Shown: in pieces, positions 18,545 to 28,059 of the stretch
Numbering within the stretch: position 1 is the first letter of the stretch
Layout of the letters: each line of letters starts with the position of its first letter
DNA from: Stephanodiscus triporus
Lineage: Eukaryota; Bacillariophyta; Thalassiosirophyceae; Thalassiosirales; Thalassiosiraceae
Assembly (NCBI GenBank): GCA_036939755.1
Contig: JALLAZ010000017.1
Location: 1 to 36,340 of the forward strand
Direction of reading: 5' to 3'
DNA: 36,340 bases
Position numbers and translations under genes: made by a program
Notes under the pieces: model-generated
Databases searched by the model: none
What the model was told of the DNA's origin: nothing
The model's input: the letters and a program-made list of their open reading frames with translations, nothing else

Positions 18545-19985
18545 TTAGCTTATTTTATCACCCATCTTCTCCTGCCGAATCTTCGTCCAACACGCTTTGG
18601 TAGCCTTCATGTGAAACTTAACGAAGTCTACATTGAAAAGGGTGAACAGTAGGAGCATCGATGCGACTATTATGGCAGCGCCAACGCCGAGAGTACCCAA
18701 GCAGTGGACGACGGATAGGTAACAAATCCTCATCCAATATATCCCCCGAAAGGCGATCTGCGACGCCAGGCAGAACACGTGATTGACCAATCGAGTGTAC
18801 GGCGCATTGACCTGGGCGAGGGGACTGAAGTCCAATATCTGCCCCAAATAATGAAGGGAGCTCGTGAATCCCAGCATCGCGAACAGCGTCGCGCAGACCA
18901 GGTCCTTCGGCACGCCCTCTCCGACGATTATGCACCCGCTGCACAGCCCGATGGTGGCGAGGTGATGGACGAGGAGGAGGGGCCACACGGCCTCGTGCAT
19001 CTGCTCGACAGTCACGTCTCGTCCGAGACCGTACGAGGCAAGGATGAGCGTCGATGCGTATGTCATGTAGGCCACCTCGCCGTACAGCGCCAGCATGTAG
19101 TACAACTCGTCCCGAGTGTATAGGTACAATCCCGGCAGGACGAGTCCGTTCACGGAGTGTTCGAAAATGAGGATCATGCTCGAGATGAACATGCTTCGTA
19201 TACGAGGGGCGGTTTCGGCATAAAACGACGACCATCCGTTCCTTATATTTTATTTTATTTTTCGTCGGCATGTCGTCGACGGAAAACGAACGTCAAGTAC
19301 GATCCGCGAGCGCGGCCGAGCGTCATCGACCGGGCGCGAGAGGGTGGGGGGCATCGAATGCCCCGAGAAAAAAAAAAAAAAAAGGGACGGAATAGGCACA
19401 CGAGTAGGAGAGAGAGAGGGGGGGGGGGGGGGGGGGGGGGTGGGGGGGCGAGGGAGAAGAGATATCTCACCAGTGCGCTCCCACGTACGGATATTTCAGG
19501 TTCGGCCTCCTCAGACGAAAGTGATCGTCGATCCATCTCATCGTGCGTTCCTGGTACAGCAGGCCCTTGTACGCCGCGGCGCTGTCCGCGACGCGCCGCA
19601 GGGTCCGCCCTCGCTCTCCCAGGCCGTCGTCCGCGAGGGAGAACGATGATGATTCGCCGCGAAATGTCATGAAGGCGACGATCTGCTCGTCCGTGGCCGC
19701 GGACAGCGGAACGTCGAACGGGAGCGCGGAGCCGGGGGGGTTGGGATGGGGCAACGACGAGGGGATGCTGGCGCCGTCCGGCGGGATCGGCATGGACCAG
19801 AACGACGACGCGACGATTTTCACGACGACGGTCACGAGTCGAACGAGGCACGTCCACACGACCATCATCGCGACGACCTTCGCGACGAACTCGACGTGGG
19901 TCGGGGATTGATGACGACGCCACGACGACGTCGTGGTCAACGTGGCGACGATGTCCGTCATCATCGTCGGCGCGACCGGACTCAT
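18545..19985 (-). CDS. TLC-domain (TRAM/LAG1/CLN8-like) multi-pass membrane protein
   Basis: Two exons, 19985-19471 and 19193-18545, joined in phase 2, give 387 residues. Exon 1 carries a membrane helix (VVAMMVVWTCLVRLVTVVV) and a lumenal or cytosolic segment ending LKYPYVGAH. Exon 2 has about six further hydrophobic helices (FISSMILIFEH, YGEVAYMTYASTLILASYG, AVWPLLLVHHLATIGLCSG, ATLFAMLGFTSSLHYLG, VFCLASQIAFRGIYWMRICY, AAIIVASMLLLFTLFNV). The VHHLATI motif and helix pattern fit TLC domains, which occur in ceramide synthases and membrane-lipid regulators. The ceramide-synthase catalytic signature is not clear, so a TLCD-like role is more likely than synthesis. The 277-bp intron is larger than its neighbours' because of A and G homopolymers. 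Divergent from the kinase gene. Confidence 0.7.
19369..19447. repeat. Poly-A and poly-G homopolymer tracts in an intron
   Basis: About 15 A (19369-19383) and a run of over 20 G (about 19420-19440), followed by T and seven more G. They lie in the TLC-gene intron and inflate its length. Exact lengths are probably uncertain in any assembly. Confidence 0.8.
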
Positions 19986-20204
19986 TCAGATCAGGTCGTC
20001 GAGATCGGGCCCTCTTTCTAAAAATAATGGTGAGTACGTAAGTATCTACTTCGTATCCAGCTTAGCCCTGTCTACCGATTCCTACATAAAGACATATTAA
20101 CGGACAAGGTACGTACTCTAAGTACCTATGACGTACTCCGTGAGCAGATGATGCGCACACAACAACAAAAAACAGCAAATAATAGGTAAGTAACAACGAA
20201 CGCC
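19986..20204. promoter_or_regulatory. Bidirectional promoter, TLC gene / CK1-like kinase
   Basis: A 219-bp spacer between divergent start codons. It is enriched in TACGTA/GTACGT-type words (AGTACGTAAGTA near 20033, GGTACGTACTCTAAGTACC near 20107, GACGTACTCC near 20130). Similar words occur near 24541-24575. Candidate regulatory elements by repetition and position only. Confidence 0.4.
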
Positions 20205-23170
20205 ATGGACTCCGTCGACGACGGCGCCAACGACGACGTCATTTCCGGCCCGCATCGATCGAGCCGTCCGCCCTTCCCCGAGCCAGGCTCGGTCATAGGT
20301 CCGGACGACCGTTACTTCTGCCTCGGCCGTCTCGGTAAGGGCACGTTCTGCTCCATACACAAGTGCGTCGACCTGTCGCACTCGTTCCGCCGCCGCCACC
20401 CCGACGACGACGACGACGACGACGACGACGCCCTCGTCCCTACCACCCCGTCGAGCGGCGGCGGCATGATTAGGAGGAATAGGGGGAGGAGGACGGGAGG
20501 AGGAGGACGGATCGTCGCCGCCAAGGTCGAGCTCGCGAACTTCGTCGATTCCGGCGTCATCGACGGCGAGGCGTCGGTGTTGCGATTCCTGGACTCGTCG
20601 TTGCCGGATGGGTCGGTGCCGACGTTCGTGGATTACGTCCGACGCGCGCCCCCTTCCCCCCCCGCCGTCGACGGGGCGTCGTCGTCGTCCTCCTCGGCGA
20701 CGACGACGACGACGCCCGCGACGACGACGACGAGCGCGACAGCGGACGGCGGTCTCTCCGCGATCATCATGGAATACCTCCCGGGGGAGGACATGCACCT
20801 CCTTCGCGATCGGCACTGCCAGCAGCAGATGCAGATGCAGATGCAGATGCAGATGCAGCAGGGCGGAGGTGGAGGGTCGACGGGTCAACCGGCGGGCGGC
20901 GCGGGAGGGGGGGGAGGAGGAGGAGAGAGGGCGCATCCGAGGAGGCTGTCGGTCGGGGACGCCGTATACCTCGTCGCGGACGTCGTGTTGCCGCTGCTCA
21001 AGGCGATGCACGAGGTGGGGATAGTCCATAGGGACGTCAAGCCTTCGGTGAGCGAGTTTTTGTTTTGTTTTGTTTTGTTTTGTTTGTTTGTTGTTGTTGT
21101 TGTTTGTTTGTTTGTTTGTTTGTTTTCGGGAGATAGAAGAATCCCGCGAGAGGGCGAGAGGGGGTGTCGCGTTTGGGTGGAGGATGGGGGTAGGCCGATG
21201 AAGAGGAAAAAAATGCTCTAGAATTACTCCGCGACAAAATGAATGCAGGATAATACCTTTATCCATCAACGAGGTCCCCCCCCCCCCTCCACCACCACCA
21301 CCCCTTCTCTCTCCGACGTGTCGTATTTTGTTTTCCCGTCCCCGTCCCTTCTCCCTCCGATTCGTTCGGCCAATCCCAAATTCTCGATCTTTCTCGGGGC
21401 ATTTTGCTTTGCGCCTCTTTTTATTTATTTATCCTCCCTCCCGTTGTTGTCATCATGCCCCTACCTACGTAAACATATCGCGACGACAAAACAAAACAAA
21501 AAAACAAGAACGTCGTGCGCACGGGCACCACCCCCGCCGATCGAAAATTCAAGATGGTGGATTTCGGACTGTCCAAGAGTTTCGTCGTCCCGAAGGACTC
21601 GTCCTTCGCCGACCCGAGGCGACCGTGGACGGGCACGTGGATGTCGCCGTCCATCGGGGGGAGGGCCGGGACCACCACCCCCTCCGGATCGGACGATCTC
21701 GTCGACGGGGGCAACGCCGCGACGACGACGACGACGACGACGTCGTCGTCGGGGGGGTGCGTGCGGCTGGAACGCGAGTACGCCGAATTCCGCGGCACGT
21801 CCATGTACGGATCCCTCCGCGTGCATCAGGGGAAGGACCACTGCCCCCGCGACGACGTGTGGGGATTGCTGTACGTCTTCTGCGACCTCGTCTCCGGGGG
21901 CCTGCCATGGATGGGCCACGCCTCCGCGAGGGATCGGGGGAGCTGTCAGATACTCAAGGAGATGGTCATGGGGGAGAGGGGGAGGGACGATTGGGCCGGG
22001 ATCGCGGATTCGACGACGACGGCGGAGGGGGGGAAGAGGGTGGAGGGGATGGCGAGCAGGCCCGACCCGGACAAGGTGCCGAAGGACGGGGGAGACGCGA
22101 TCGAGTGGCTCCTGTTCGGCGCCGAGTATCACAATGCCAAGTACAAAAGGGACATGAGATCCCAGGGATTGTCGGAGGCCGACGTCGATTCCCTTCCGGC
22201 GCTGCCGGAGCCCCTCGCCATGTCGAAAAATTCTCATTACGTCGATTGCCTGAGGCGGGCGTTCCGCCACGTGGCGTCGTTGGGATTCGTGGAACTACCA
22301 GATTACGACCTCATCGCCGAATGTTTGCGGGGATTCCTCCGCGACGTTGACCCCGACGACCGCGTCCCACCGATCGATTGGAAGGATCGCCCCGCGTCGT
22401 CGAAGCGACTCCGACGGACGATCTCCACCGCTCCCCCCTCGCTCGACGTGGAGGGCGTCACTTGGATTCCCCTCGACGAAGACGCCGACCCGATCGACGA
22501 CGGCGCGCTTGCCGAGGCCGAGATCGATCGACGCGTCGCGCTCGAGGCCGCCGCCGCGTTGGAAGATACCTCCCGATCGGCGAAGTTCGACGGGAACGGC
22601 GGCGCCGCGGCCGCTTCGGCCTTGGACCCCGGGGCGTCTCTCACCGGGGAGGCCGCGGACCTCGCTCGGCTTCCGCTGCAACTGCAATTCCGCCTCTCCC
22701 AGGTCGAGTACAATGCGCGCCACCCCGACGCAATCCCGCCGCACGTGGCGTTGAGGGATTGGATGGCGTTGGCGATCCCTCTCGCTCACGGGACGTGGGA
22801 TACCGCCACGTGGGAACGCGGGAATCATCGCACAGATGACGACGGATATAGGAATGAGGTGCGAATGTCCATGTTGCAAAAATGCCTGGACGCCGCCGAT
22901 CCGTTCAATCGCTTCTCGGACAGAGAGTGCTACTATCATCCGCTGGCCGAGGGCGAGACTAAGGCGAAGAGAAGGAGGGTAGGCACGAGCGCTGTCCCGC
23001 ACCTCGTGTCGGATGATTCCGCGGGCGGTGCCGACGATAATATTGTCTTCGAAAGTCCTCTGGTGGTGGTGTCGAGAGTCTTCTTTTCGTTGAGGCTGGC
23101 ATTGGACATGGAACAGGGGAAGAACTTTGCTCCCCCTCCGAAGCTTTCATTTGGTTTTGGTAGGGCATAA
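20205..23170 (+). CDS. CK1/TTBK-like protein kinase
   Basis: Two exons, 20205-21047 and 21509-23170, phase 0, give 834 residues. The kinase motifs are complete: glycine loop LGRLGKGTFC (40-49), VAAKVE with Lys106, Glu121, HRDVKPSN (275-282, spanning the splice junction) and DFGLS (299-303). Then come RGTSMYGS and RDDVWGLLYVFCDLVSGGLP, which place it in the CK1/TTBK/VRK group rather than CDK or MAPK. Such kinases phosphorylate Ser/Thr in many processes; the substrate is unknown. The lobes are interrupted by an Asp run, a Ser/Thr run, a Met-Gln repeat (ATGCAG units at 20829-20858) and Gly runs. The C-terminal 350 residues are acidic and Ala-rich, then include FRLSQVEYNARHPDAIPP and KAKRRR, with no recognised domain. 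The intron is 461 bp, unusually long here. Confidence 0.85.
21048..21508 (+). other. 461-bp kinase intron with TTTTG/TTTG microsatellites and a C tract
   Basis: Donor GTGAGCG, acceptor AAAACAAG. Contains (TTTTG)n at about 21057-21081, (GTTT)n near 21104-21123 and a run of about ten C near 21278. No gene within. Confidence 0.75.
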
Positions 23171-24142
23171 AGTCACAAACGCTCACCACGAGCGTTCGTT
23201 TACTCCCTCCAAACAAAAAAGCGAAGTACTAGGTCAATGGTGTCGAATCATGCGCTAATGCGTTCTTAGCCCGCTCAAGGAGCACACCCGAGCTACTGCG
23301 AAGGCAAAGCCTCTCTGGGGGAGAAAGCGCGCGAAAGAAGTTCCCTCCCCAACCGAAAACTTTTTTGTTTCTTGCAATGGGAGGCGCCCGCGACGACGGG
23401 AGAGGCAGCGTGTCGCTGTCGTCGGCGTCAAATGCGATATTATGCACGACGTCGCCGGAATTTTAAGGAATATGGGTGGGGAGAGTAGGTAGAGAGGTGG
23501 AGATATCAAGAGACACTCTCGGAGTTCAGGTGAATAAATAGCAAACTAGTTTAGGGGTTCTTTGAACATTGCAAGTCGGTCCGCTTGTCGGGACGAGGAT
23601 GGTAGCTGTCCCTTTGCCCGTTGATGATGATGGCATGGTGGTTCAATTATTCCTGAACTGGCCACCATTTCCAGATCCCGAACCTACACTGGGCGTATGT
23701 CGCCAACTTGCGCTTTCGATGCGTCCTACGTTCCTCGTTGAGATTTCTTTGGCAGCTTAAGCACACCCCGCCGCACAAATAGAGTGACATGGGCTCATTT
23801 GGCTCGGAGTCGTAAAGCATCACGGGTATACCTATCCTTGGACAATCTTTCGTCGTGCTTTGAGTTTGTTCTGCTCCGTGTGGAATGGAAATGGCAAATT
23901 CGTGATCATGATGATTGGGAGAGTTCCGTAATCGAGAATCATGATCGTTTCTTCTTGAGTCGAACCATTATTTATCTGTCTGTAGTGAGGCTGAGGGAAT
24001 AAGTAGTGCCCCCCCCAATACTTACGTAAAGTAGGTAGGAAAATGATTACTTGTTGGTTGTGTATGTGTGTTGCCGGGTGGATGCGCGCCGGCCCGCCCA
24101 ATGCTGCAGTCATGAGCTACGTATGTAGCTTGTACCTAATAC
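23171..24142. other. Intergenic region, no supported gene
   Basis: Nearly 1 kb. Short ORFs (e.g. ATG at 23599, 53 codons; minus-strand ORFs at 23229-23509) have no recognisable domain. I see no gene, but short non-coding RNAs cannot be excluded by eye. Confidence 0.4.
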
Positions 24143-24375
24143 TTGCAAGTTTCAATTAGTGGAACTTGTAAAAAAAACTTGCACGAAACCTGCAATGCAT
24201 ATGCGTTGCACGAAAACGTGCAACGCATATGCACTTGGTACGAAACCCACGAATTCCTTCGTGAGGGCGTGCAATGCAGATGCATTGCACGTTTTCGTGC
24301 AACTCATCTGCACGAAACTTGCACGGAATTTGCAGGGAACATGCATGGAACATGCAGGGAACTTGCACGCAAACT
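24143..24375. repeat. Dense TGCA repeat and hairpin array
   Basis: About 18 TGCA tetramers in about 235 bp (about one expected by chance). They sit inside variant words such as CTTGCACGAAAC, TGCAACGCATATGCA and GGAACATGCAGGGAAC. Perfect palindromes are nested in it: a 17-bp stem 24196-24212/24217-24233 with an AAAA loop, an 11-bp stem 24268-24278/24281-24291 with a GA loop, and a 7-bp stem 24285-24291/24296-24302 with a TTTT loop. Reading frames across it are open on both strands, but this follows from the repetition and does not look like a protein. Confidence 0.75.
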
Positions 24376-25040
24376 TGTTAAGTTCTATACTAAGCTACAT
24401 ACACAAATAATTCCGCCCATTATTGAAAAAAAGATCCATTCACGTCAAAAACTCACACACAGTAGATCTACGCCCAAGTGAGTATCATCGCCCACACTAT
24501 TTCCCTCAACCCCTTTGGAGTCGGCGGGCCGAATCGTAGAGTAAGTACCTACCTAGATACTATTTACGTACCCGACAGCGCTGTACATACCTGCGCGCGC
24601 TATTTGGAGAAGAGAGACTGCTATCATCAAAATTATTGTACATAATATCATCCAGCTGGCCAGAATAGTACTCAAACCCCTGACTACTCAATTACTCTAA
24701 ACAAGCTGCGATGTGACTATTTTTCCTGAACAATTATTACATTAAAAGTACTCCTATTTGACTACTCTAGTCATGCTCAATAACCATAACGTATTAAGGT
24801 TATTGAGCATGACTTGTCAAGCAAGCCAGCACTTCCCCAGACGAAGTGCGGCGATAGGCACAGCTTCGCTTGTTGTGAGGAAGAATCCTCCAAGTATTAG
24901 GTAGACGGATTCCCTCAAAATCCCCTCAAATTCACTCTGTCGGATCCTCCAGTTCACTATGTCGGATCCTTGACGCACGACCTGCTTCACTGCACTGCTC
25001 CTCCCATAAAATAGGATCCAGACCGATCTCAACAACAAAC
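24376..25040. other. Intergenic region with promoter of the secreted-protein gene
   Basis: AT-rich, with GTAAGTACCTACCTAG and TTTACGTACCC words near 24542-24573. Two GTCGGATCC-type direct repeats near 24939 and 24962 (TCGGATCCTCCAGTTCACTA and TCGGATCCTTGACGC) lie about 80-100 bp upstream of the ATG at 25041. No gene seen. Confidence 0.4.
24769..24814. repeat. 17-bp perfect hairpin
   Basis: AGTCATGCTCAATAACC at 24769-24785 is the exact reverse complement of 24798-24814, with a 12-bp loop ATAACGTATTAA. It could be a solo inverted repeat of a small element or a structured RNA. Confidence 0.7.
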
Positions 25041-25828
25041 ATGAAGTTCTACATCCTGGCCTCTTCTGCATCCATCCTGCTCGGTTCAGTTTCCGGTGTC
25101 TTCTCCTCGGAGGTGAGTGGAGGAGTTCTGGATTGGTGGAGCTTTGCCTGTGTATGTTAGTCCCCACCTCTCACGTGATGTGTTCGTTTTTCTCGCGTTC
25201 ACGTGACCCATCCATCATCATCATCCAGGATTACAAGTTGCGCGGATCTACCTCCGCGGTCGTCAAGTCTATCAAGAGCTTCAACAAGGTCCTCCACGCT
25301 GCATCTACCGCCAAGGTCGGAAAGACATTCAGCGAAGACGACTGTGAACATTATAAGCCGGGTGAATCTCATAATGATGAGGATTGCGCCGCTGCCTACG
25401 ATGCATGCTGCACAAGCACTGTGTATCATGAGAACAAGGACTTCTGCGACTGTGCAGGTTTGGACAACAAAGGCATCATTCTAGATGCCCTATGGACCTT
25501 CAACGCTGCTAATGAAGAAAATTGCAAGGATCACGATTTTAAGTGCGAGTATGATGACGACGACGATGACGACGACGACGAAGACGACGACGACTTCAAC
25601 AAGAAGAACTTACCGGACATTGACGACGACAAGATTCCGTCCGACAAGCCGGACTTTGACGACGACAAGATTCCGGACGACAAGCCGGATAATGCACCGG
25701 ACAACGCACCAGATGTGAAGCCGGACAACATTCCCGACGTACAGCCGGACGGAGGAGGGGGAGGAGGAGGAGGAGGAGGGGGAGGGGGAGGAGGAAAGCC
25801 AAACCTCCCCCCTGTCTCCACCCAGTAA
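25041..25828 (+). CDS. Secreted Cys-rich protein with Asp/Lys-Pro repeats and a poly-Gly tail
   Basis: Two exons, 25041-25112 and 25229-25828, joined in phase 0, give 223 residues. Exon 1 encodes just the signal peptide (MKFYILASSASILLGSVSG) plus a few residues. The mature N-terminal half has eight cysteines, including a CC pair and a CDC, in the order C-x13-C-x6-CC-x11-C-x-C, then C-x6-C. A continuous Asp/Glu run (CEYDDDDDDDDDEDDDDF), repeats of DDDKIPxDKPD and DxxPD type, about 16 glycines and a KPNLPPVSTQ end follow. No known family recognised. An acidic, secreted, repeat-bearing protein in a diatom-like genome could bind calcium or act in the cell wall or silica, but that is speculation. 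The intron is 116 bp with a GTGAGT donor. Confidence 0.75.
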
Positions 25829-26449
25829 GCCAATGAACTAGATAGCGTTCATCTCTGCAGTCATCCCGCGCTTGTAGAGGGAAGCTGCGAGATGTTTCGT
25901 GTTCGTAGATGGTGGTCAATTGTGCTAGACCTCAGTAGTCAGATAAATCGCCTGTGTAGTTATGATTTTGTTTAGCCAATACGATATCGTACCAGTTTAC
26001 AAACTATCTTTGATGTATGGCATAAGTAAGAGAGAAAACTGGCGTTGATTTCTGTTGTCCATGTGAGAAGCTGATTCGAGTGATCTCGGCGCAGTCAACC
26101 TCCAGCGAGAGGTCTCCACGAGAAGGCTGAATCATCAAATGTAAAGCAGCAACACAAGCCAGTGCAACCGTTGGCCCTGCAAATGTTGACCGATGCGTCG
26201 ACAGATTGCGGGAGGATTTCCTCCTCGGCACTCATTTCGGTGACGACGGAGCAGCGACGCCCGCAGCTTCTCGGAAACTTTCTCCTCGCTTCTGGTTCTT
26301 TGGCAGCTACGCGCTAGCAAAGAAAGAGAAAGTGCATGCAGATTTCAAATTGAAACTTGGACGAAACTACTGGCCACATTAACAACCAAAAGAACAAGTC
26401 GGGCTTGGGAATTGGCGTACTTCTAAGATTACAACATCGAAAAAGGGTC
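25829..26449. other. Intergenic region
   Basis: About 620 bp between the secreted-protein gene and the membrane-protein gene. A 46-codon minus-strand ORF from the ATG at 26235 to 26095 has a CCC cluster but no recognisable domain. No gene is supported. Confidence 0.4.
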
Positions 26450-27298
26450 ATGAAAAATCGAGTTGGACGCTTGACGAGCTGCTGCATTGGTGGATTCGAT
26501 CACCCAATCATCGTCCCAATCGTTTGCCTCTCGACATTGCTTTCAGCCTACGTTCTTCCCTTTGCTACTATCAACTATAGTATGCACACTATTTTTCCAG
26601 AGGATATTCTTCGCTCACCAGTCCCGATCCATACGACTCGATTGCCGCTGGATCTAATGCTTTATGGAGTCTGCGGCAGGCAGTCTAGGAAGACACTTGA
26701 AAAGATAAGCCAAAATTTGGATAAGCTGCTGAATGCTGGCAATCGTCCGCGGACGCAGGGAGGTGATGAAGTCTTGTACGATAACCGTTTGCAACTAATT
26801 GTGAACACGAAGCTGACGAAGATCAATGCCTTTCTTTGTGGTGATGAAGGCGTTAGCCATTCCGATCGTCAATATTCAACATGGGTGGCGGCAGGATTGA
26901 TTGTTACCGTGATTCTCATGCTGGCGGGTGTTCTCTCCCTTTTGTGTATTGTTATTTGTACTCTCGCGATTCCATGGAGGCGCAATTGTTGCGGAGCCAG
27001 TTGGGGAGACAATGACCATCTCTTCGTTGTAGAGTTGTTGTCAAATGCCATCTCCTGGTTAATGATATTCGCCTCCCTTCTGTACTTGTCACTTACATGG
27101 CAAGAGCGCAGAAGATCGCATGCTTCATTAGGCTCAGGTTATGTCATCATGTCAATTGCGTCCGTCTTGACTTGTTTTAGACTCACAGGATTATCCCTGG
27201 AGAGAACTTTGACGAAGTGCAAGTTGGCGATGGGAGGGTTCAAAGCCACGGGAGAAGAAGGACGTAGTAGTGAATGGTCTCAGCTAACACCAAAGTAA
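26450..27298 (+). CDS. Four-helix membrane protein of unknown function
   Basis: 282 residues from the first in-frame ATG (the frame is open further upstream only through a TTG at 26357). No family recognised. Four hydrophobic helices are visible: IIVPIVCLSTLLSAYVLPF, then after a hydrophilic loop of about 110 residues with two cysteines, WVAAGLIVTVILMLAGVLSL (continuing into LLCIVICTLAI), FVVELLSNAISWLMIFASLL, and YVIMSIASVLTCFRLTGL. The long first loop and the short others resemble tetraspan proteins such as claudin/PMP22-like folds, but no diagnostic motif is present. The C-terminus is short and hydrophilic. An upstream exon cannot be excluded. Confidence 0.65.
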   Translation: MKNRVGRLTSCCIGGFDHPIIVPIVCLSTLLSAYVLPFATINYSMHTIFPEDILRSPVPIHTTRLPLDLMLYGVCGRQSRKTLEKISQNLDKLLNAGNRPRTQGGDEVLYDNRLQLIVNTKLTKINAFLCGDEGVSHSDRQYSTWVAAGLIVTVILMLAGVLSLLCIVICTLAIPWRRNCCGASWGDNDHLFVVELLSNAISWLMIFASLLYLSLTWQERRRSHASLGSGYVIMSIASVLTCFRLTGLSLERTLTKCKLAMGGFKATGEEGRSSEWSQLTPK

Positions 27299-28059
27299 CG
27301 CGTGTTTCTACTTGAATGAAGATGCCGTGAGCAGGTTATGTCTATAGAACTGTCCACTTTTCAGATTTGCATCGATGCCCAGGATGATGGCAGCGATGGC
27401 AACAGCATTTCAGCGTTTGGGCTGCGCTGTGCCATTGTCTTTCAGGATGAAAAAATGTTAATCCACAATTAGCATGTTAAATCTACATTGAATAGCTTTG
27501 GCTTTGACCGACAGACTTTACTACTTACTGCTGTTCGACGTCATCGTCACGCAATGACGGAAAATCGTACCTTGTGGAGGGCGGGCTGACGAGCTGAAGA
27601 AGAATCTGTTCGCGACATCGTCGAATTTTGTTCCAATCGGTGTCAGGAAACAAATCTACTGAAAGCACAGAACTCCCCCCAAAACAATGTGACGGACGCT
27701 ATGGAACATTACCCGTTGTCAAGCTTCGCTCCTGACAAGGGCGATCGTATTTCAGGAGACAAACATGTCCAACTTTGGCTACTTATATAAAGTGAGACAA
27801 TTAGTGAGAGTGAAATCATGCTCAGCGTTCGTCAATTTGCTTCATGGAAGCAAGGCGGCAAGTTTGTTGAATAAAGATCTACCTCGACATCCGGTGTGAA
27901 GCATCGCGTTATTCAATTCATTTGATTATTACCACTCCCTCCCAATTTTTCAACAGTAACGCTCACGCCGAACGAGACCAAGAACCCGAAGTAGGGGAGC
28001 CTCGGGCAATATCGGTGAACTATCGCTCTGCATATCTCGCAACTCCTCAGCCCGCTTTT
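27299..28059. other. Intergenic region between the membrane-protein and RanBP2 genes
   Basis: About 760 bp. A TATATAAA lies at about 27784-27791, but no convincing coding frame follows it. The minus-strand frame continuing beyond the RanBP2 stop (to 27950) reads DPVLKKRAEELRDMQSDSS and could be a shifted 3' end of that gene. Confidence 0.35.

Noticed and set aside
20205..21221. Kinase ending at the stop following HRDVKPS in the first reading frame
   Set aside because: That reading runs into intron microsatellites; splicing 21047 to 21509 restores the N after HRDVKPS and the DFG motif in phase.
24140..24380. CRISPR array
   Set aside because: The repeats are irregular in length and spacing, there are no unique spacers, and the setting is a eukaryotic nuclear genome.
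24143..24481. ORFs across the TGCA array on both strands
   Set aside because: They are open because of the repeat structure and read as repeated Cys/His/Thr words without protein character.
26095..26235. 46-codon minus-strand ORF with a Cys cluster
   Set aside because: Too short, no signal peptide, no matching exon upstream or downstream.
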